Below, piece by piece: positions 44,791-56,323 of a stretch of DNA of 64,000 nucleotides. How positions within the stretch are numbered: the first letter of the stretch is position 1; each line of letters starts with the position of its first letter. Made by a program: the position numbers and the translations under genes. The notes beneath the pieces are model-generated. The model had not been told where the DNA came from. It was given only the letters and a program-made list of their open reading frames with translations, and did not search any database. Source of the stretch: Cyrtodaria siliqua (Eukaryota > Mollusca > Bivalvia > Adapedonta > Hiatellidae). The stretch covers positions 62,501 to 126,500 of the forward strand of contig JAWPHD010007157.1 of the NCBI GenBank assembly GCA_037043455.1, given 5' to 3'.

Positions 44791-45489
44791 TTTCCACTAG
44801 TTTGTGATATTACGAATATACTTCTTGATATCAATAAGTCGAATATGTTATATCACTAAATCATATATGATATTAATAATTATTTTGTATAGCAAAGTAT
44901 TCGATGTTTTCCCATGAAGCTCTAAACGAACGGGTGTTTCGCATAGACCTTCCATTTCCATGAGCTATGCGAACGAACGTGAACAGGCCGGGGGACACTA
45001 TTCCGCATCGATTCTCACCAAATTACTCAGAATGACAATTATGCCCCATTCTTGAGTGAGAGGGTGGGTTGTATAGTTTTGCTCATGTTCGTCTGTCGAT
45101 ACGACCCGTACGTCCCGTGGTACTACATCTCATATCTCAGTAACTGTTAGAAAATCACTTGAAACTAACAGCAGATGCATGAGTGTAGTGTAGCATCGGT
45201 AGTCTAAGAACTCTAACTCTGTCAATACAGAGTTGTATCCCTTCTCAAACATATAAACGTGCAAGAATCATCATGTCTCAGTGTATAAACGCAATTCAAC
45301 TGAAACTTTTGGACTTTGCACATCACTGTCGAGACTGCGCGCCGGGTACGGACCCGTCCTGCCGAGAGCGCCTCGGGTCAGTGGCGATTCGGTCGGTCAC
45401 CCGTCCGATCCGTTTTGAAGGAGTCTAGCACGCGCGAAAAAGTAAGTTTTACATCTTATTTCTATGGAAAGCGGAATTAGTATTTATTC

Positions 45490-45650
45490 AAAAACAAAAT
45501 ATCTCTGTAACTTAGAGAGATATCTCTTTTCTTAGAGTGATATGTCTGTTGTTATAGAGATATATCTTTTTCTTTGAGAGATATCTTGTTTGTTTGAGAA
45601 TATCTGTCTACATTTGAGAGATATCTCTCTAGCTTAAAGACATAATTCCG
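45490..45650. repeat. Degenerate ~30-bp repeat of GAGAGATATCTCT
   Basis: Five or six units contain the self-complementary word AGAGATATCTCT separated by T-rich spacers. Confidence 0.8.
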
Positions 45651-45835
45651 CTTGCTATATATTTTTCGTTGCTATACCGTTTTTTAAGAAAAGATCTGCA
45701 CATCCGATATAGTGTACCCTTCATATCAGTGTTGGCTCTGTATGCGGTTTGACTATGCCTACCGTTCGCATAGAGCTTCGCTGTTCAAGTTTGCTAAATA
45801 GTAAAAATCCTGTTTCCCGTATAGAGCCCCCGTCG

Positions 45836-46160
45836 CTTAGAGCTCTGCGAGTAGTTATAGAGCTCCCGAGGAGCTCTTTGCGTCCCGAGGTAGCTCTATG
45901 CGTCCCGACGTAGCTCTATGAGTCCCGAGGAGCTCTATGCGTCCCGAGGTAGCTTTATGCGTCCCGAGGTAGCTCTATGCATCCCGAGGTTTATCTATGC
46001 GTCCCGAGGTAGCTCTATGCGTCCCGAGGTAGCTCCGAGGTAGCTATATGCGTCCCGAGGTAGCTCTATGCGTACCGAGGATCTCTATGCGTCCAGAGGT
46101 AGCTTTATGCGTCCCGAGGTAGCTCTATGCGTCCCGAGGAAGCTCTATGCGTATGGGGCT
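45836..46160. repeat. 20-bp minisatellite
   Basis: About 16 units of 'GTCCCGAGGTAGCTCTATGC', with some 'GAGGAGCTC' variants. The array starts inside related sequence from about 45745 ('CGCATAGAGC'). Confidence 0.93.
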
Positions 46161-46358
46161 CTATGCGATGCCATAAACCACTGTGCCAAATATGAATACC
46201 CTCATTCAGCCAACGAATGAAGGAGTCCATGTTACGAGCAAAACCGACTGACGGACGGAAGGACACACGAGTGGGACCGACCATAGTATATCTGCCTTTA
46301 CTTCGAAAAATGTGGATATAAAAATAACTTTTACAGGCGATTCACACCTTGTGCAAAT

Positions 46359-46445
46359 CGTGTGGAAACCACGTTTTTGCAAGGGCGCGCTGCAGGCAAG
46401 TACATTTTCGGAAAACAATTCGATACAATTTTGTTCTGTTGGGAA
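46359..46445 (+). repeat. Direct repeat, first copy
   Basis: 'GTGTGGAAACCACGTTTTTG' plus 'CAAGGGCGCGCTGCAGGCAA' recurs at 47215-47300 with few differences. The copies are 856 bp apart. Confidence 0.9.
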
Positions 46446-47214
46446 ATTCACACCTTGTGCAAATCGACCAGTGAACATAGCCAATACTTTTCTGTTGTTA
46501 GGGTAGTACGGACAATAACGATGGTACGTGACTAGGGTGAAAGTTTTAGGTTTAAATGTTAAGGCAATAACATGATTTATGTCCATTTCGGGCTTTATGT
46601 AAATAGCATTGCGCATAAGTTCACTATAAGGCCGAACAGTAAGATTATGAGCTGCTTTACAGTCGCCCTCTGGTTAGGTAACCGTTATTCAATTCCAATA
46701 ACTCATCAAAATGGCATTTTCTACCACTGCGGTATGTGTAACCTTTTCAGATAGGATGTATGCGTCCCCTACAAGAGAAAAACGTTGCCTGACCCCACCA
46801 GTTCCTACCGCCCCGCCGTACATGAGGGGGACACGTAAACCCTCCTATCTACCCTCCCTACCCAAACATTGAGGCATGTTGCGCTTCACCGTTATATATA
46901 TCACTTGAAGGTCGGCCAACATTGAACGATGTAAGCTGCCAAGCACTGTAGCTTGATTACAAAAGCCCACCAAGAGGTGGAGGCGAGGTGGAGGCAATGC
47001 TATATGACTTATTTGGGTCCCAAGTTGTAACAATACACACGAACTACACCGAAAAAAAACACCTTAAAAACGCAGCTCTTTTATACTTTGAATATTTCCT
47101 TAAAAATGCATGTGCTATACTTTTAATACATTTTCTATATTACTAGACATAAAATCCTCATGTCACGCTTTAAAAATCCAAATTATCGAACCGTGAAGAC
47201 CGACTGCGGCTAAG

Positions 47215-47300
47215 GTGTGGAAACCACGTTTTTGCAAGGGCGCGCTGCAGGCAAGTACATTTTTGGAAAACGATTCCATACAATTGTGTTCTATTGGACA
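47215..47300 (+). repeat. Direct repeat, second copy
   Basis: See 46359-46445. Homology runs through 'GCAAGTACATTTTTGGAAAA' to 'ACAATTGTGTTCTATTGG' and then stops. Confidence 0.9.
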
Positions 47301-47759
47301 ATTGATACTGAAAAACATATATAGAAAAAAATAGTGTAGATTATATTATATAATGCCTCGACTTCCTGGCAATATCAGGCAGCAGGCCATTGCAACATGT
47401 CACAAAGGCGCGTGAGTATATTGTTGCAGTGATTACAATTAAAATACTTCATCAATGTTTCTTGGAAACAGGTAATGCTCGTGACAGACTCCGACCTGTT
47501 TCACCAAAGGTCGGTCGGTCGGTCGGTCGGATGGCCGTCTGGTTAGTTTGTTGGTTGGTTGGTTGGTCGTAATTTCAGCACGTTTTAGACTATAACTCAC
47601 GGTCGATTTATTCCGTGCACGGGTTTTACACGGGTAAGAACAATAAAACTAATTGAATTTGTATAGATCATTTCTATTTTTATAAGTTAAAACAGTCAAA
47701 ATAATTTTACGATTATCGCTTCAGTACAGGTTAATTAATTGTTGAAATGTAGTTTCTCT

Positions 47760-48680
47760 CGCCTGTACGTTATCATGTTTTGTCATCTGTGCGTTATCAC
47801 GTACCGTTGCCTGTGTGGCATCATGTACCCTGCTTGGGCGGTATCATGTATCGCCACCTGTGCCTTATCATGTATCGTTGCCTGTGCATTATCATGCATC
47901 GTCCACTGCCCATTTTCATGCATCGTCGCCTGTGCAGTATCACGCATCGTCGACTGTGCGGTATCATGTATCGTCCCCTGTGCGGTATCATGTATCTTCA
48001 CCTGTACATTATCATGTATCGTTGATTGTGCGGTATCACGTATCGTCGCCTGTGTGGTATCATTTGCCTTAGCGGTATCACGTATCGTTGCCTGTGTGGT
48101 ATCATGTATCGCCGCCTGTGTGGTATCTCGCCTGAGCGGTATCACGTATCGCCGACTGTGTGGTATCACGTATCGGCGCCTATGTGGTATCATGTATCGC
48201 CGCCTGTGTGGTATCATGTATCGTCGCCTGTGCGGTATCAATTATCGTCGCCTGTGCGGTATCACGTATCGCCGACTGTGCGGTATCACGTAGCGCCGCC
48301 TGCGCGGTTTCACGTATCGTCGCCTGTGTGGTATCACGTATCGACGCATTTGCGGTATCACGTATCGTCGCCTGTGCGGTATCACGTATCGTTGCCTGTG
48401 TGGTATCACGTATCTTCGCCTCTGCGGTATCACGTATCGCCGCCTGTACGGTATCATGTATCGTCGCTTGTGTGGTATCATGTATCGCCGACTGTGCGGC
48501 GGTCTGTGCGGTATCATGTACCATCGCCTGTGCGGTATCACGTATCGTCACCTATGTGGTACCATGTATCGCCGCCTCTGCATTATCATGTATCGTCACC
48601 AGTGCGGAATCACGTATCGTCGCCTGTGCGGTATCATGTATCGTCGCCTATACGGTATCATGTATCGCCGCCTGTGTGGT
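47760..48680. repeat. 24-bp minisatellite, about 38 units
   Basis: The unit is 'GTATCATGTATCGTCGCCTG' plus 'TGCG', with C/T variation. Because 24 is divisible by 3, long ORFs open in five frames (for example 'CIVACAVS', 'RYHVSSPV', 'DTAQATIH'). None has other coding evidence. Confidence 0.95.
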
Positions 48681-48682
48681 GT

Positions 48683-48750
48683 GAAAGAGCGCTTGGTAGA
48701 GTGCTCGCATGCAAAGGGTCAGGGTTCAAATCCACGCAGAAGCTAGTGGT
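48683..48750 (+). repeat. tRNA-like / SINE head remnant
   Basis: 'GCGCTTGGTAGAGTGCTCGC' resembles an A-box arm and 'CAGGGTTCAAATCCACGC' a B-box arm. The acceptor arm does not pair, so it is not called a tRNA gene. Confidence 0.45.
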
Positions 48751-49018
48751 TTGTATAGTCATTTTTCATGAGTATACGTCATGTAGAACACTCTGTGTTT
48801 GAACATATCCAACGCGTAGTATACTTACAGTGGATTAACCAACCCATATATCTTGCAACTTTGTTTGGAAAAAGTCCATTACTGAATAGTGAATATACTA
48901 CAAATCACTTTAAAAGCATATCCCAATTATTGTGTAAATAGTGTATATACATAAACAGTGTTGAGGATCTTATGGAAGATTGAATATTTTCAAATGAGTT
49001 CTCTCGTTAAATAATAAA

Positions 49019-49053
49019 GCTATTATTATTATTATTATTATTATTGTTATTAC

Positions 49054-49102
<49 letters not shown>
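49019..49102. repeat. (ATT)n microsatellite, probable LINE tail
   Basis: It is preceded by 'GTTAAATAATAAAGC', resembling the 3' end of the truncated LINE at 25441-26565. Confidence 0.85.
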
Positions 49103-49866
49103 TGTTTCTGTTTGTTTGTATATTAAGTATTTATATATTTATTTATTTTGTCTGTTTTTTTATTCTTTTTATTTTTGGTGAGTGTGTGTGTGGGCACGCG
49201 CGTGTGCGTGCGCGCGTGTACGCGCACGTGTGCCTGTATCGTGGGTGTATTTTTAACTGTGTCTGTTTTTGTAGTGATTTAATGTAAGCAATTCATGGAC
49301 ATCCCCAATAGTCTTAACAAGCTGTACTGAAATGTCTACATTCGTTTGAACAGTGCAAGTCCTGGTTCTGAATACATGCCAATTAAGTTTACAACCTTCA
49401 AACCTCTAACACAAAGAGATAGATTGACCCATTTCTATTTATCGCTCATCTTTGTTCGGTCGAATTTCAAAAACGAATAATAGATAATCCTTCTGTTGAC
49501 ATAAAATACGCAGGTATTTTAAGCCTTTGACGCGTCAATTATGATTTCGTATGTTCAAATAAATACACCATTAACGTTCACCTGTTTTGAAGGCGTTATT
49601 GATGAAATATAACGTCAATATAACTTTATTATATGAGAAGTTTACACAATTGATTGGAATTATTGAAAGCAAATATACTAATAAATGTTATTACTAGTGT
49701 GCGACCTCAATGAAAGGGCCCAGTATAATATGAAATTACACACCCAATATAATTGTGTTTCGCTTATTTCGTAATTGGATACTACCAATTTAGACAAATT
49801 GGACTGCAGTTTATTTAATACTTACCAAAAGTTCTGACAAACCATCTTAACAGTAGCGATACATTT
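49103..49866. other. Intergenic sequence without recognised genes
   Basis: A T-rich then GT/GC-alternating stretch (49180-49240) is followed by AT-rich sequence with no motifs. Confidence 0.4.
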
Positions 49867-49869
49867 TAA

Positions 49870-50155
49870 AGGGACACGAGGCCATCTTGAAATCCAGTAT
49901 AATTTTTACTGTAAATCTGCTTGCATATAATTAAATAAAACGTAATCAAAGTTGGATTTTTTTCATTATTCTATACCATTGCCATTTTTTTCTATATTAT
50001 TGCTGCAGTATAATTAACAATTAGTAATACGTATAAAAAATAACTTGCTTGGAACTATTCATACATGTTTCAATAATGTTTTGTTTTTTTAATTTGAAAG
50101 TTATGTAGAACAGCTAACGGGATGTTTAAAACGAATCAATGATTACCGTGTCCCT
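49870..50155. mobile_element. TTAA-flanked MITE, copy 2
   Basis: The ends 'AGGGACACGAGGCCATCTTG' and 'GATTACCGTGTCCCT' are flanked by TTAA at 49866-49869 and 50156-50159. The internal 'TATAATTAAATAAAACGTAA' resembles 61585-61605. Confidence 0.8.
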
Positions 50156-50369
50156 TTAAATGACCTGTTGGGGTTGTGCTGGTGTAGGAAAAAGAGAAAA
50201 CGAGTGTTTGGCTCACGCGTTCAAGAAGCGGCTGGACGTGTAACATAGGACAGGTGGCTCACTAGTTCTGAATGGGGATGTTAGCAGAGCGTTTCAATGT
50301 ACTGGAGATTATATACAATCAGCAGATAAGTGTAAAAGCAAATAGGAACAGGGTGACCAATGATGCCGC

Positions 50370-50440
50370 TGCATCATCTCCCTCCTTCGAGGAGCGGCTC
50401 TAAATAACATAATGCCTGATGTGTTGATGAGCCGTGTCAA
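50370..50440 (+). mobile_element. SINE family I, 3' fragment
   Basis: 'GGAGCGGCTCTAAATAACAT' and 'GTGTTGATGAGCCGTGT' correspond to the last 70 bp of the family. Confidence 0.65.
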
Positions 50441-51529
50441 AACACTTTACACGTTATATATCGACAGGCACACTGTCATACCAGAAATAGCGTCTCTTAT
50501 TACATTTTATCAAATAATGCCCGATATAATATCACCCAGAAAATAAAACTTGGATGTAATATTTCATAATGTACACCTCCCGAGCGGGTGCGTTAAAGCC
50601 ATTCCAGCAAGACTCACTTCGCACTGGAATACAAACAACGCCGTATTCAGCACGTGACAAAAAGTAAGTTACATTTGGAAAAAGGCTGGGTCCCGGCAAT
50701 ATATTTTGTGATGTAAATTGGTATAAGGCTGAATGAGTGTGTGAACGGTTTAGGGCCGGGCAACAGAGACAGGTCAAGTAAGAAAATAAGGTGTTTGACT
50801 TCTATTGCTTGAATTTGCATATAAACATGAAGTTACTGTATACATCCTAACAACCGTTGAATTTATAGAAGACCTTTATTTCCTCTATTGGGGCCCCGAT
50901 TTGAATCAGGTATGCCTCTGTTCTTTACAATTAAAAAACACGTAATTATTGTTACGTATGCTACTTTCCTATTTACCCATGATTTAAAATAGTCGCAGTG
51001 GTGGAATGTCTTTCAGCAATTATACATATTTTAAAGACACTCTACTTTTAAAAGTCATAATAGGTTCTTAAGGTGAATTAAACTAACCGTCAGTGATGGC
51101 TAGTTCGAAGTTTCACCAAGTATATACCCCGATATAACAGAGAGATAGAAGAAAAAAATATTCTGCCGTTGGACAAGTCGCTGTTGACAATTGACATATC
51201 GTAAATCGCAATCGGCGTTTTCCTTAATAAATTGACATATTTGGAGATACGCGAAAACACGTCGATTTTTTTTGCTATAGGTAGTGAAGTTATTGTTTAT
51301 TTAACGAATTATGATATGGTGATAATAAAATGTTCAAAATCACGCAACATTTCACAGACACTTATACGACTTGAGTAGCTAACACCGAACGTACGTATAA
51401 CTACTTAAACACGCATGTAATTTTAAATTATAGCCTCAGAAAAACCGTTTAAGGAGAAGCTCCATTCAAGCGAACACTAAGTAAACAGTTTCAAATACTT
51501 TCACTACGGATTATAGAATAGCTGTAGAA
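50441..51529. other. Upstream region of the Tctex1 gene
   Basis: No TATA box or other element stands out near the start. The minus-strand ORF at 50532-50777 has no recognisable features. Confidence 0.4.
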
Positions 51530-52162
51530 ATGGATAACCATTTAAGTAAAGAGGTTCTTAAAGTTCACAACGCCACTGAAGGAGGAGTTGATAAAAAGAG
51601 TGACCACAGCTTGACTACCACGACACCAAAAAAAACGCCTGGATTTCGAGAACGGGCGGGAACCATGCAAAGTGATGCAGGCAGCGTGCAATCCGGCGGT
51701 ACAGGCGGCGCCGGAAAACTGAAGCTGTTTCGACTCAGACACAAAATTAAATTATTCGGTGGTTCCTTTTCTAAAAGCGGCTCGGAGACACATACTCACA
51801 AACAGCTAGAGAACACGTACCAGACGGAACCGAAAGAGGGCTCGAAGTTTTCTTGTAACAAAGCCGAGGAAATTATACATTCAGTGTTAGCAGGATACCT
51901 GAAAGGAAAACAATACGATCCGAAGAAGTTTCCGAATTTGTGTAAAAGTTTAGCGGAGCTGATCAAAGAGCGGATAAAGTCGACCGGGTGCCAGCGATAC
52001 AAGCTGATCGCGCACGTGATGATTCTGGAAAATCAGGGTCAGAGTATGCGGCACGTGTCACGGTGTTTGTGGAACAAAGACGTTGACAACTACGCCACGG
52101 CTACGTACGAAGCGAAGGATTTCTCTGCGGTTGGCTCTGTGTTCGCTACGTATTACGATTAA
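51530..52162 (+). CDS. Tctex1-domain protein (dynein light chain Tctex-type 5-like)
   Basis: An intact single-exon gene of 210 residues. Residues 1-90 are polar and basic, with Ser/Gly/Thr runs and 'KLKLFRLRHKIKLFGG'. Residues about 93-210 form the Tctex1 domain: 'ENTYQTEPKEG' entry, 'AEEIIHSVLAGYLKGKQYDP', 'LCKSLAELIKERIK', 'RYKLIAHVMILENQGQSMRH', 'SRCLWNKDVDNYATATYE' and the closing 'FSAVGSVFATYYD'. Members are dimeric light chains of cytoplasmic or ciliary dynein or regulators of it. The 'ENTY-EP' entry and 'SRCLW' fit the TCTEX1D1/DYNLT5 and TCTEX1D4 branch better than DYNLT1. The ATG at 51530 has purines around it (GAAATGG) and no in-frame upstream ATG extends it sensibly. The lack of introns could mean a retrocopy. 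Confidence 0.9.
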   Translation: MDNHLSKEVLKVHNATEGGVDKKSDHSLTTTTPKKTPGFRERAGTMQSDAGSVQSGGTGGAGKLKLFRLRHKIKLFGGSFSKSGSETHTHKQLENTYQTEPKEGSKFSCNKAEEIIHSVLAGYLKGKQYDPKKFPNLCKSLAELIKERIKSTGCQRYKLIAHVMILENQGQSMRHVSRCLWNKDVDNYATATYEAKDFSAVGSVFATYYD

Positions 52163-53450
52163 TACAAGTAGTTCTAGGAATTTATCAGAAAGCTCAAACC
52201 AAATAACGAATATATCGATGCCAAAGAATGTAAATGGAAGGCGGCAAAACGCTTAGTACAAATGTCCTGTGTCGTTTGGTTCTGTCTTACAAACGTAGTG
52301 ACGTTATGTAGAAATTGTTGTGAAAGTTTAAATCAAATCAGAAGGTACTGTCTCGTCGAACCCAAGAAATTACTGAAATTATATATGGAGCAGACGACAA
52401 ATATATCGACGCCAACGGATGACGTGAAGACGAACACTGTTTACCAAAGAAAATAAGAATCACCATTCGTTCCGTACATTCATGACAAATTTGTGCTAAT
52501 ATTTAACTTATTCAGGAAAAAATACAATGGAATATTACTGTGATTAACCTCAAACGGGTTAATGAAACTTTGATCCAATATTTATATATAATTTGACCAG
52601 CAAATCGATTTTCAATAGTTCGCTATTCACTGTTTGTTCACCGATCACCTGGGTATTTGTTTAATCAAAGGCTGTAGTCATGGAGCCGTGCACTGGGGGT
52701 CAGTAGAAATTGAAAAATAACTGCATATTATATTTCTGTTATAGGCAGTGTTTGTTTTTGGTTTAAATATTTCTTAATCATCGCGGTTATGTTTACGTAT
52801 GGTATTACCTGTGTTTTACAAAAATGGGCAATTTATGGTGGCATTTTCACCCGATGAAAACTTCTTAAGTAGATAGATACTACTATTGCCATGAGGGTTG
52901 TAATGTTTATATATTGAATCTTTGCTTAACGGCTCATCAAACCATTATATAATTCGAACGTCCACAGAGAGAAGAGGGTAGTGTAAATAGAAATCCGGGA
53001 ACCGTGCACTGCTCTTGCTATATAATATATATCTATGGCGCTCCGTTAACAAGCTCGGTGGGGAATGGGAAGACTCTGATACGGGACTTATGTCACAGTC
53101 CGACGGAAAGCGGCTAAGGAAAGGGCCTTGCATAAGGATAAGAAACCGAGTGGCGGCAGTGATGCCCGAACTGGGCCGCCGCGGCCCCTGTAACAATCTA
53201 ATAATCTAGTTACAAATCTGATCATCGAATAACTTGTTTTTTCCTATGAAAATATCAGTTCCTTAAACAGTCTAAACTATTATTCTTTATTTAATTCGGC
53301 GTTATGTGCGTTGTCACTAGGACCACGGGCAGTGATTTAAAATACGTGTTAGGAGCAACGGATTCTTTTATATGTATGACTGTGATCTTTAATGTATGTG
53401 TTGTTTTTATCTCTGTGATGATATGAGTTTATAAGTTGTAATAAAGTCTT
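52163..53450 (+). other. Probable 3' UTR and downstream region of the Tctex1 gene
   Basis: The first 300 bp contain a diverged direct repeat ('CGAATATATCGATGCCAAAG' at 52208 against 'CAAATATATCGACGCCAACG' at 52401). An AATAAA lies at 53439-53444, but a SINE remnant (52925-53175) intervenes, so the real transcript end is uncertain. Confidence 0.4.
52925..53175 (-). mobile_element. SINE family I, diverged copy
   Basis: 'TTAACGGCTCATCAAACC', 'ACAGAGAGAAGAGGGTA', 'ATCCGGGAACCGTGCACTGC' and 'GACGGAAAGCGGCTAAGGAA' match the family in minus orientation. The tRNA head is lost. Confidence 0.75.
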
Positions 53451-55650
53451 TATTTTTTAATTTGACTTCTGTATAAATGGTTATACTCCTCGAGCGAAGG
53501 AATCCATATTATGGCAATCTTCATTCCGTATTTTGTACCAGTATACATCCCGTAATTTCTCGGTAGCCGACTAATCCTATGATTTAGTGGTAGTGGCGTT
53601 TTATGCTCGGACGGATGTTGGTGAACTGATGTAATTATATTACAATCTATATGTGCTACAAAGCGTCATTGTTGTACATTCTCGCTCGCCTCGTTTACCC
53701 CTGGGGACAGTTGTAACTCTGAGATGGGAAAATGATATTAATCCAACGTGTTGAAAATACTGTCGGCGAGTTTGGAGAGTGTGCACGCCGTGTTTTATTA
53801 GTATAATTGTAGTTTGTGGCGCAAAGGTTTTTCAGCATTTATATGAAAATTTTTTGGTATCTTCAACAAGCTTCCCTTAAAGTTTTAGCTTCTTACCTCG
53901 AATGGTCCGGAAGGAAGGAGCCCACAAACCATTTTCAGGGTGTGTATGTGTGTGAGGGGGTGGGTGGGTGGGGGAGAGGGAATGAGTCATGACCTTGCCC
54001 TTGATAGTGAAGTTCAAATTTCAGACCCTTAATAGCATATATGTACTCTACCAGGCTTCCAACAAAGTTAAAACATTTTTACCTACAAAGTGTTTGCTTT
54101 CGAATGTCTTTTTTATTATTTCTCAACTGATTTCGAAAAGTAAGTTGTTTGTGTTTTTTACCACTAAACATTACCGTTTCATTGATATGCAACCTATAAG
54201 TGACACTGCATGAAATAAGAAATTTAATCAAAACTTAAATTTGCTGAAATCTCAATAAATTCTATGTGTGGGAGTTACTTGGAATTTAATTACGCTTAAA
54301 GGTAGAATAAAAGTTGGCAGCTTGTATTTGGAACTTAACTGCATTTAATAGCAATTAAAGGTAAGAATACATCATGATGCACATGTAATGATAGCTTAAA
54401 CCTAGAGGCGGTATTTCGTAATCATATCGAATTTGGGGGGATTTAATTTCAATTAAATGTAACGATATTTCATAATTAATGTACTTAAAAAAGACAATTT
54501 CATAATTCGAATCGGAATCGGAAGTCAATTACCAGAAAATTTAAAAGACTATCAAAATGGGACTACGAAAGTAGGTCTCGAATGTGTACGCTAACTTTAC
54601 ACTTCAGTACAGTGGCGTAGCATCAGACTGGGAAAACATTTTCAAAAGGGCCCAAAAAACCAATGGTTTGAAATGGCTTTCAAGACAGTATGAACAGTAC
54701 GAACATATACAATACACAACTCCTAAGAAATCAAACTTACAATTAAATGATATTTATTAAAATGAAAAATGAAAAATGAGAAAAAATAAAAAGTAAAACA
54801 TTTTAAAATTGGCAGAAACAAACTTTCCAGTAATCTGTACCACTTCCTTTTTTTTATGTTTAATTATACTCTAACGACACTTCCCAGTAATCGTATACAT
54901 TAACACACCAATATCTCAAGACTGGTTTTCATAGCTGAGTAAATATTCGTTGAATATAGAACGCGCAATTTCTTTAAAAAGGCACAATTCTAAATTCTTC
55001 ATTATTTTGCAATATGAGACCGCTTTGTTTATAATTGCGCGAATAGTAGATAACAGTGATTTAGAGTCCGCGATAACTGTATAGTTTATATATTGAGGTT
55101 GTGCAATGTTTGTTTAGTAGATCTCATAACTTTGACGTAAAACACCATTCAAACAATATACATCTCACGACTTTGTCAAGTATTTATCACATCGAGTGTT
55201 TTCCAAAAGATGTTCATATCTGGCCGCGTATTCGGACAATATCAGTACTATGCCTTATCTGAAGACAACTGTATACTGATTTATTTCCGAAATTTACTTC
55301 ATATATTAAAATTACGCTCCAGAGGGTGCTCTCTAGCATGTTAAAGTACCCTTAACTGATTTGCTTGTTAGGATGGTGTGGTGTTTTGCGTCATTTTAGC
55401 ATACGGTATGCCGTATTTTTTTTTTTTTTTGGTGGAATAGGCAGACTACCCCATTTGTCCTATCCCGCCCACCATTCGGAAATGAAAACATAACGTATTT
55501 TTCTTTTGCCAAATAATATAAATATTAATAACATTTAATTCTATGTTTTGTCATTGTTTTCTCTGTTTCTTTTTTTATGACATCCAAACGTAAATGAAAA
55601 TCCCGAGCAGTATAACCACCACCAAAAGCGATAATATGATGGTTGCCTAA
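53451..55650. other. Intergenic sequence without recognised genes
   Basis: AT-rich; a G/GT-rich stretch (53938-53975) and a poly-T (55419-55432) are present. The ORFs here are short and without motifs. Confidence 0.4.
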
Positions 55651-55654
55651 TACT

Positions 55655-55890
55655 ACAAGTTCAGTGTCTCCGGCCCAATGGTTAACGACATGGCGTTGTA
55701 GGCCTTCGCCTCTCACCGCTGCGGTTCGAATCCCACAGGGAGCTCGACTTGTAAGTGAAGAAGTGTCGATTCTTACGGATGGCGGGAGGTCTACAGTACT
55801 TGTTCTACCCAGGAAAAGTGGGTGGTCGGTTTCTACCACAAACAAAAATATAACCTTACATGTGTTGAAAATGACGTAAAAAACACCATA
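55655..55890 (+). mobile_element. tRNA-derived SINE family II, best copy
   Basis: The tRNA-like head includes 'GGCCCAATGGTTAACGACAT' (A-box) and 'GCGGTTCGAATCCCAC' (B-box). It is followed by 'GAGCTCGACTTGTAAGTGAA', 'GATTCTTACGGATGGCGGGA' and 'AAAATGACGTAAAAAACACC'. Confidence 0.82.
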
Positions 55891-56323
55891 TATAATACTA
55901 CAAGTTAATCGTGAATGCACGGTGATTTACGATTTACGGTGATCTTAGGTCACATCGGCTTGTTGAGCAAAAACTGAATATACACAGTTGGCTATTTCTT
56001 TAGCCCCTGCCAACAGTCTATTAGTTTATATAAAATACAAAAGCAAAATGAACGGATTTGGAACACAACAATGAGATTCCATAACGTCAATCGTACACAC
56101 TCGCTAATGTCTGATTTATATCAGAATTAATTACTTTTGAAAAATGTGGTTCAGGCAATTCTGATTGAATAATCGTATCATTCTTTGATAGTTTAAGTAC
56201 ACGTTGTTATTATGAAAGTTTGCTTATTTACAAGTTGTCACGCTTCTATCGAAGAAAGAACATAATTGTACATTGACACTGGCAACGTCTTCAAAGACTT
56301 GCCGGTTAAATTGTGGATTTAAT

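Noticed and set aside
45836..46160. A CRISPR-like array (also considered for 34157-34722 and 47760-48680)
   Set aside because: Units are directly adjacent without unique spacers, and the genome is eukaryotic.
46206..46616. 136-residue - strand ORF
   Set aside because: Overlaps the direct repeat shared with 47215-47300, has no domain motifs and no splice or promoter support.
46359..47300. An LTR retrotransposon bounded by the 86-bp direct repeats
   Set aside because: The repeats are very short for LTRs, do not begin TG or end CA, and the 0.77 kb between them has no gag/pol motifs, primer-binding site or polypurine tract.
47739..48802. Long ORFs of 81-258 residues in five frames
   Set aside because: The 24-bp minisatellite lacks stops in these frames; no frame shows unique sequence with coding character.
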